Assembly: GCF_001592305.1 (NCBI RefSeq)
Contig: NZ_BCWR01000011.1
Location: 220,170-284,169, forward strand
Reading direction: 5' to 3'
Length of the DNA stretch: 64,000 nucleotides
From: Hydrogenophaga taeniospiralis CCUG 15921
GTDB lineage: Bacteria > Pseudomonadota > Gammaproteobacteria > Burkholderiales > Burkholderiaceae_C
Shown here: positions 58,786-64,000 of the stretch, in pieces
How the letters are laid out: the number at the start of each line of letters is the position of its first letter
How positions within the stretch are numbered: the first letter of the stretch is position 1
Translations under genes and position numbers: made by a program
Notes under the pieces: model-generated
Told to the model about the DNA's origin: nothing
Database searches by the model: none
What the model saw: only the letters and a program-made list of their open reading frames with translations

Positions 58786-61109
58786 CGTTCGACTCCTTCA
58801 CACACCACGTTCCCCAGGTCCGACAGGCCCTCCGCGATCGCCTCCTGTGGCAGATGGGCGCCACAGCGACGACCGTTCCATTCGGCGCTCAGGCGCAGGC
58901 CGTCACGGATGCGGTTGACGAACAGCCGCCCGTCAAAACCCACCGGGAACGTCCGCTCGTCGCCATCCACCCGCACGGGCGTGCCGGGCGGCAGTGGAAC
59001 GCCTCCAGGGCCCAGCAGCCGCAGACTCGCGCCGCGACCACTTCGCACCGGGAAGTCCGCCACGACCCCGCTGCGCAGCGCCGGCGTCAGCACCAGCTTG
59101 AGCGCGCCCACGTCGGCCTCGAGCGGCAGATCGGCCTGCTCGATCTCGATCGGATTCTTCTGGTAGGCGCGCAGATCCGTCACCAGGGCCAGGCCTCTGG
59201 CGTTGGTGCGCGCGACTTCCTGGTGGTCCCGGTACACGCGCACCCCGGCGTAGTCGGCCACCTGGACCACGGCGAAACTGCCACCCAGGCTTCGCGTCAG
59301 CATCAGACCGCCCCCTGCGAGGGCCACACCGCCGCTCACGCTGGCGCGGTGCTCCATGGCGCCGCCCGTGTGCACCGCTTCGGCCACCACGTCGGCGTAG
59401 GGGCTGCGCAGGCTCGCCGCGACCGCGAACATCCCGCCGTCGCGGGCCTGCAGGCGGTAGCCCCAGCCGTCCCCCGCGGGCAGGTTGCGCTGTGCCTGCA
59501 GGCTGTAGCGGGTACGCTCGCGCCGACGCCCGACATCGGCACTCAGGGTGGTTCGATCGTCCACTGCCATGGTCAGGATCACGCCGGCGTGCAGCCGGTT
59601 GTTCGCCGCGTTGCTGCGCACCGCGTACAGGCCGAGTTGCGCCGACCGACCCAGCCGCATGCTGTAGCTGGCGGACAGCAGGCGGTGATCGTCACCGGCC
59701 CACAACGTCTGCCGCACGAAACCCAAGCCGAGTGAGCGGCCACCCAGCGGAATCCCCAGGCTGGCCACCAGCCGCTGCCGCGGCGCCTGGTCCGCCCGCT
59801 GACCGATCTGCGCAAATTCCCGGCTGGCATGCTGCACCTGCCCGCTGAAGCTGATGCCCCGCGTGCGGCGCTCCAGGCCGAGCGACAGCAGGGTGCCCCG
59901 CCCCGCAGGGCTGTGGCTGGCGGCCGCGGCGAAGTTCAGCGTACCCACGTGGATGCCCTGCAAGGGCGGCACCAGCCAGACCCCGGCAGCGCCCACCGCC
60001 TGCTGCTGGCTCGTGAGCTCGGCGCGCCACTCGCGGGTGAAGTCCGGCCGCACCCCGAGCCGGTCGGTCGCCACCAGCATCGAGCGTCCGTAGTGGGCAT
60101 TTGCCAGGCCGTAGTCTTCCCGGATCGCACCGAGTTCGTAGGAAAAATCGCGCAGGCCCGGCCGCAGGAGCTGCGGACTCGTGTGGTACGACTGCTCGAT
60201 CACCTGCTGGCGCCCCAGCAAGTCCTCGACCACCAGGCGCACCTCGCCCTGCCCGCTCATCACCGGAAGGTTGGCCAGTTCAAACGGCCCCGGTGGCACA
60301 TCGGACTGCCAGACATGGACGTTGTCCAGGTAGACGTCGAGGGTGGACGGCAACACGGCTTCGCCCGCCAGGCCGGGTCGCGGGTAGGGAACGAAGTCGG
60401 GCCGCACGGCGAAGTCGGTGCTCCACTGGACACCGCCAAACCGCACCGAACGGCCCCAGCTGCCGCCCCGGCTGATCGAATCGCCCAGCCGCCAGCGCTC
60501 CATGCGCTGCGGCCGGTCAAGCGTCCAGGTGCTGTCCAGCCGCACCTGGCGGCGCCCGGCCGGGCTGTCGCGCCACAGCGCGGTGGTGGTGCCGCTGCCC
60601 CAGCCATTGAAGAGGCCCAGCTCGAACAGGCCGCCACCGCTGCCGCGCCCACTGCGCGACTGCCATGCGAGGTCGTAGTTGAAGAATCCACCGGGCCGCG
60701 AGGGCGTGAGGTCCGAGGCCTCGTCGGCACCGTACGAGAGCTCGGTCGGCGTGAACCAGGCCGCTGGCACGCTCAACACAAGCGTCTGCGAGGGCCCATC
60801 GATGCGGTACGTGAGCCCCGGCACCTCGGCCAGCCGGATGTGGGCCCGCCCGTCGATCTGCGAGCGCGGCAGATCCTGGGCCTTGAGCCGCCAGGCCAGC
60901 CAGTCCTGCTCGGCCACGTTCAGGCTGCCATCGGGCAGTCGCCAGACCGTGGTCGTCTCGCCCACCTCGGCACCATTGACACGGACCGCCAGCAACAGGG
61001 GCTCCCCCTCCAACCCACCCGCCAGGGCCAGCGCACAGCCCATCACCAGTAGGAGCGGCAGCGCCAGGCGCCCCGGGGGCCTAAGGGACGCTGAGATCCA
61101 GCACCACAT
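58782..61109 (-). CDS. Archaic chaperone-usher outer-membrane usher (CsuD-like)
   Basis: A 775-residue beta-barrel usher. The N-terminal domain holds LPDGSLNVAEQDWLAWRLKAQDLPRS; the barrel plug region has LPVMSGQGEVRLVVEDLLGRQ, followed by many beta-strands and a C-terminal domain ending RCGAHLPQEAIAEGLSDLGN. The ATG at 61109, overlapping the chaperone gene by 29 bases, gives the best signal peptide. Confidence 0.9.
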   Translation of the reverse strand: MWCWISASLRPPGRLALPLLLVMGCALALAGGLEGEPLLLAVRVNGAEVGETTTVWRLPDGSLNVAEQDWLAWRLKAQDLPRSQIDGRAHIRLAEVPGLTYRIDGPSQTLVLSVPAAWFTPTELSYGADEASDLTPSRPGGFFNYDLAWQSRSGRGSGGGLFELGLFNGWGSGTTTALWRDSPAGRRQVRLDSTWTLDRPQRMERWRLGDSISRGGSWGRSVRFGGVQWSTDFAVRPDFVPYPRPGLAGEAVLPSTLDVYLDNVHVWQSDVPPGPFELANLPVMSGQGEVRLVVEDLLGRQQVIEQSYHTSPQLLRPGLRDFSYELGAIREDYGLANAHYGRSMLVATDRLGVRPDFTREWRAELTSQQQAVGAAGVWLVPPLQGIHVGTLNFAAAASHSPAGRGTLLSLGLERRTRGISFSGQVQHASREFAQIGQRADQAPRQRLVASLGIPLGGRSLGLGFVRQTLWAGDDHRLLSASYSMRLGRSAQLGLYAVRSNAANNRLHAGVILTMAVDDRTTLSADVGRRRERTRYSLQAQRNLPAGDGWGYRLQARDGGMFAVAASLRSPYADVVAEAVHTGGAMEHRASVSGGVALAGGGLMLTRSLGGSFAVVQVADYAGVRVYRDHQEVARTNARGLALVTDLRAYQKNPIEIEQADLPLEADVGALKLVLTPALRSGVVADFPVRSGRGASLRLLGPGGVPLPPGTPVRVDGDERTFPVGFDGRLFVNRIRDGLRLSAEWNGRRCGAHLPQEAIAEGLSDLGNVVCEGVER

Positions 61110-61824
61110 GCTGTCGCCCCTGGTCGGTCTCGGCATCCAGCACCACACGCGGGCCAAACACGGGGGCATCGGGCCGCAGCACCCACCCCCGGCTCTGACC
61201 GGCCATGACCACGGCGCCGGCCTGCGATTGGGCCAGCGGCTCCACGCTCTGCAGCACGCCCTCCGGGCGCAATGCGATGCGGGTCACGAGGATGTGGGCA
61301 TTGCCCGTGTTGCTCAGGTCCACGGCGATGGAGCCGTCGGCGGCGCGCCGCGCCTGCCAGGCCTGCCCTGGAACGATCTTCGAAGGCGCGGCATACACCG
61401 GCACACTGATCTGCAGCAGCACGCGCACGCCGTGGACGGGTGTTGAACCCGCTCCAGGCAAGGCTGGCGCGGCAGGCACCTCGCGCAGGAGCAGGCGGTA
61501 GGTGGATTCGCGCTGCAGATCGCCGGGCGCACGCCGCACGCCAAGGCGCAACACCTGGGAGCCGCCCGCAGGGAGGGTGAACATCGGCGGGTTGACCCGC
61601 AGCTCGGTCGTGGGCACCAACCGGTCTTGCGCGCCGGCCTGCGTCCAGGACAGGGTATCGACCTGAATCACGGTGGCCTCCCCGCTGCGGTTGGTGACCG
61701 TGATGGCCGCGCGGTCGTGCCCCGGCGCGAGCTCGATCCGCACAGGCTGCACGGCCAGGTCAGCGGCCAGCGCGAACGCCGGCCATCCCCAGGTCAGCAG
61801 GAGACCGACGCAACGGCACCACAT
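61081..61824 (-). CDS. Periplasmic pilus chaperone (CsuC-like)
   Basis: A 247-residue chaperone with signal peptide and two Ig-like domains: VQPVRIELAPGHDRAAITVTN, RVNPPMFTLPAGGSQVLRLG (subunit-capping strand) and a C-terminal domain. It delivers subunits to the usher. Nine bases separate it from the upstream pilin gene. Confidence 0.92.
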   Translation of the reverse strand: MWCRCVGLLLTWGWPAFALAADLAVQPVRIELAPGHDRAAITVTNRSGEATVIQVDTLSWTQAGAQDRLVPTTELRVNPPMFTLPAGGSQVLRLGVRRAPGDLQRESTYRLLLREVPAAPALPGAGSTPVHGVRVLLQISVPVYAAPSKIVPGQAWQARRAADGSIAVDLSNTGNAHILVTRIALRPEGVLQSVEPLAQSQAGAVVMAGQSRGWVLRPDAPVFGPRVVLDAETDQGRQHVVLDLSVP

Positions 61825-61833
61825 GGGTGGTGC

Positions 61834-62340
61834 TCAGTTGTAGGTAACGGTCGCAACGACAGTATCGGCGTAGGAGCCGGGCGGCACGTACTGCCCCGCG
61901 ACAATACGCCCGTAGACGGTCCGTGCCTGGGCCGTGCCGTCCCCGGTGAAGGTGCCGGTGGTCGGGTTCACGCTGGTCCCGTTGAGGCCATCGCCCCAGA
62001 CCGTGGCCCGGCCAGCATCCAGGTACAGGGCGTAGGGCAGGAAGTTGGCGCCATCGACCATTCGCCGGGTGCTCGCATCGCCGGGGGTCGAGGGGCTGGC
62101 ACCGGCGTCCAGCGCCACCGAGTAGGTGGTGCCCGAGGTACAGGTGACGGTCACGGCGCCTGCGGTGTCGAGGTCTGCCCCGGTGGGGTCGTAGACCCCG
62201 AACGCCACCGGACTGGTGGCCACGGCGCAAGTGGCGGTCACGGTGGCCGTGACACTGAGGTTGGCCGTGGTGGTGGCGGAGAAGCCGGGCACGGCGCTGA
62301 ACGCCAGCAGCGCACCCATCCAGTGAAAACGTGCTTTCAT
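61834..62340 (-). CDS. Major pilin of archaic chaperone-usher type (SCPU domain)
   Basis: A 168-residue secreted SCPU-domain protein resembling CsuA/B subunits: signal peptide, then an alternating-hydrophobic donor-like strand (TTANLSVTATVTATCAV) and GSYADTVVATVTYN at the end. As first gene of the four-gene cluster it is likely the main shaft subunit. Confidence 0.88.
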   Translation of the reverse strand: MKARFHWMGALLAFSAVPGFSATTTANLSVTATVTATCAVATSPVAFGVYDPTGADLDTAGAVTVTCTSGTTYSVALDAGASPSTPGDASTRRMVDGANFLPYALYLDAGRATVWGDGLNGTSVNPTTGTFTGDGTAQARTVYGRIVAGQYVPPGSYADTVVATVTYN

Positions 62341-62480
62341 GCGTTGTTCCTCCTTGGTCGCGCAAGCCTGGAAAGGGTTGACACAAACCCCCAGCCTCCC
62401 CCGCTCACCCGACGCATCATATTAGTGCACGGATACAAATAAATCGCTACCCGGCAGCTACGAGGTCTGCGCTACATCAA

Positions 62481-63548
62481 TCAAGCCACCCGGGCAACGA
62501 GCTCGCCCTTGTCGTAGCGCTTCTGCATCGTCTCCAGGCTGTGCACCTGGGTGATCCTGCTCGCCATGCCGGTTGAGCCGAACGCTTCGTAGCGCGCGGC
62601 GCAGATCGCCTGCATCGCCTTGGTCGCTTCCTTGTAGAACTTGCGCGGGTCGAAGTTCTTGCGGTCTTCGGCCAGGTGCTTGCGAATGGCGCCGGTGCTG
62701 GCCATGCGCAGGTCGGTGTCGATGTTGACCTTGCGCACGCCGTTCTTGATACCTTCCACGATCTCTTCCACCGGCACCCCGTAGGTGACGCCCATGTCGC
62801 CGCCGTACTGGTTGATGATGGCCAGCCAGTCTTCCGGCACGCTGGACGAACCGTGCATCACCAGGTGCACGTTGGGAATGCGCTGGTGGATTTCTTTCAC
62901 GCGGTCGATGCGCAGCACCTTGCCGCTGGGCTTGCTGCTGAACTTGTAGGCGCCGTGGCTGGTGCCGATGGCGATGGCCAGCGCGTCGACCTGGGTCTTG
63001 CTCACGAAGTCGGCGGCTTCGTCGGGGTCGGTCAGCAGCATGGAGTGGTCCATCTCGCCTTCGGCACCGTGGCCGTCTTCCTCGCCAGCCTTGCCGGTTT
63101 CCAGCGAGCCCAGGCAACCGAGCTCCCCTTCGACCGACACCCCGCAGGCGTGGGCCAGGTCCACCACCTGCTTGGTGGTGTTGACGTTGTACTCGTAGCT
63201 CGAAGGCGTCTTGCCGTCGGCCAGCAGGCTGCCGTCCATCATCACCGAGCTGAAGCCCGACTGGATGGAACGGAAGCAGATGGCGGGGGCGGCGCCGTGG
63301 TCCTGGTGCATGCAGACGGGGATGTGCGGGTACATCTCGATCGCGGCCGAGATCAGATGGCGCAGGAAGGGCTCGCCCGCGTAGGAGCGCGCACCGGCCG
63401 AGCCTTGCAGGATGACCGGGCTGTCCACCGCGGCGGCGGCCTGCATGATGGCCTGCACCTGTTCCATGTTGTTGACGTTGAAGGCCGGCAGGCCGTAGTT
63501 GTGCTCGGCGGCGTGGTCGAGCAGCTGGCGAAGGGAGATGAGGGCCAT
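62481..63548 (-). CDS. fba: Fructose-bisphosphate aldolase class II
   Basis: A 355-residue zinc aldolase of the CbbA-like form. Metal and substrate motifs: [40 protein letters not shown] and [15 protein letters not shown]. The ATG at 63548 gives the standard [19 protein letters not shown] start. It serves glycolysis, gluconeogenesis or carbon fixation. Confidence 0.96.
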   Translation of the reverse strand: MALISLRQLLDHAAEHNYGLPAFNVNNMEQVQAIMQAAAAVDSPVILQGSAGARSYAGEPFLRHLISAAIEMYPHIPVCMHQDHGAAPAICFRSIQSGFSSVMMDGSLLADGKTPSSYEYNVNTTKQVVDLAHACGVSVEGELGCLGSLETGKAGEEDGHGAEGEMDHSMLLTDPDEAADFVSKTQVDALAIAIGTSHGAYKFSSKPSGKVLRIDRVKEIHQRIPNVHLVMHGSSSVPEDWLAIINQYGGDMGVTYGVPVEEIVEGIKNGVRKVNIDTDLRMASTGAIRKHLAEDRKNFDPRKFYKEATKAMQAICAARYEAFGSTGMASRITQVHSLETMQKRYDKGELVARVA

Positions 63549-63597
63549 GGTGTTTCCTTGATGAGGTTGAAGACAAGATGGAAAGAACGAGGGGTAG

Positions 63598-63686
63598 CCC
63601 AGCGCCAGGATGCGGTGGAACCGGCTTTGCCGGGCCACTCGCATCGCCCCCTGGGGGGGTGACGCCGCAGGCGGCGCGGGGGGTAC
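63598..63686. repeat. Dispersed GC-rich repeat, copy 12
   Basis: GTGGAACCGGCTTTGCCGGG, then a C4-TGGGGGGG palindrome and GACGCCGCAGGCGGCGCGGG; very like copy 6. Between pgk and fba. Confidence 0.75.
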
Positions 63687-64000
63687 CTATTCCGCGCGGC
63701 GCGCCAGCACCTCGAACGCCGGCAAGGTCTTGCCCTCCAGCACTTCGAGGAAGGCCCCACCCCCGGTGGAGATGTAGCCCACGTCTTTCTCGATGCCGTA
63801 CTTGGCAATGGCGGCCAGCGTGTCGCCACCACCGGCGATGCTGAAAGCGCTGCTCTCGGCAATCGCCTGCGCGATGGTCTTGGTACCGTTCTCGAAGGCG
63901 GCGAACTCGAACACACCCACCGGGCCGTTCCACACAATCGTGCCGGCCTGCTTGAGTTGCGCGGCCAGGGTGGCGGCGGTTTCGGGGCCGATGTCCAGGA
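63687..64000 (-). CDS. pgk: Phosphoglycerate kinase (C-terminal part, cut by window)
   Basis: The last about 104 codons of [23 protein letters not shown], then the conserved [19 protein letters not shown] and the nucleotide-site [16 protein letters not shown] with [20 protein letters not shown]. The gene enters from beyond 64000. It lies upstream of fba on the same strand with a repeat copy between them. Confidence 0.96.
   Translation of the reverse strand, partial: LDIGPETAATLAAQLKQAGTIVWNGPVGVFEFAAFENGTKTIAQAIAESSAFSIAGGGDTLAAIAKYGIEKDVGYISTGGGAFLEVLEGKTLPAFEVLARRAE

Overview
The window looks like a GC-rich chromosomal segment from a betaproteobacterium, most likely Burkholderiales and close to Comamonadaceae (Hydrogenophaga / Rhodoferax / Polaromonas type). 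This rests on gene content and order (folC-dedD-cvpA-purF-metZ-gltX, a Sox operon next to flavocytochrome c genes, a nif regulon) and on strong GC bias. The genus is an inference.

Layout. (1) 1-8.5 kb: a minus-strand operon of an aldehyde dehydrogenase, a GMC-type alcohol dehydrogenase and a complete Liv-type ABC transporter (binding protein, two permeases, two ATPases, the last cut by the window edge), with a divergent AraC-type regulator. It looks like an uptake-and-oxidation unit for an unknown alcohol. (2) 8.5-22.2 kb: a nitrogen-fixation accessory cluster. It holds nifA (minus strand), then on the plus strand an ISC-type Fe-S assembly operon (iscS, iscU, two A-type carriers, hscA, fdx), then nifV-cysE-nifW-fixABCX, a thioredoxin-like [2Fe-2S] ferredoxin and a possible 40-residue ORF. 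Three good -24/-12 (sigma-54) promoters are visible, before nifA, iscS and nifV, and one perfect NifA upstream activating site lies before nifV. The nitrogenase structural genes nifHDK and the cofactor genes nifENB are not in this window. (3) 22.3-31 kb: a small secreted protein, three tRNAs, and the minus-strand housekeeping run pip-folC-dedD-cvpA-purF-metZ-gltX. (4) 31-47.4 kb: housekeeping genes, including argG, murB, yajQ, plsY, ybaK, an acyl-CoA synthetase, prfB with its programmed frameshift, pepN, fbp and tRNA-Thr. (5) 47.5-58.3 kb: a sulfur-oxidation locus, soxR-C-D-cytochrome-Y-Z-A-X-B on the minus strand, facing flavocytochrome c sulfide dehydrogenase (fccAB) and a dihaem cytochrome. 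(6) 58.3-62.3 kb: a four-gene archaic chaperone-usher pilus cluster. (7) 62.4-64 kb: class II fructose-bisphosphate aldolase and the end of phosphoglycerate kinase.

A striking feature is a family of about twelve mosaic GC-rich palindromic repeats of 80-130 bp scattered across the whole window. Most are intergenic. Three appear to be translated: in the N-terminus of LivM, inside the acyl-CoA synthetase, and ahead of the signal peptide of SoxD.

Together the genes suggest a metabolically versatile bacterium able to oxidise reduced sulfur compounds and probably to fix nitrogen. Its nif regulon seems to have recruited an ISC-type rather than a NifS/NifU-type Fe-S assembly system, and FixABCX would supply low-potential electrons. 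All identifications come from reading the sequence; no database search was run.
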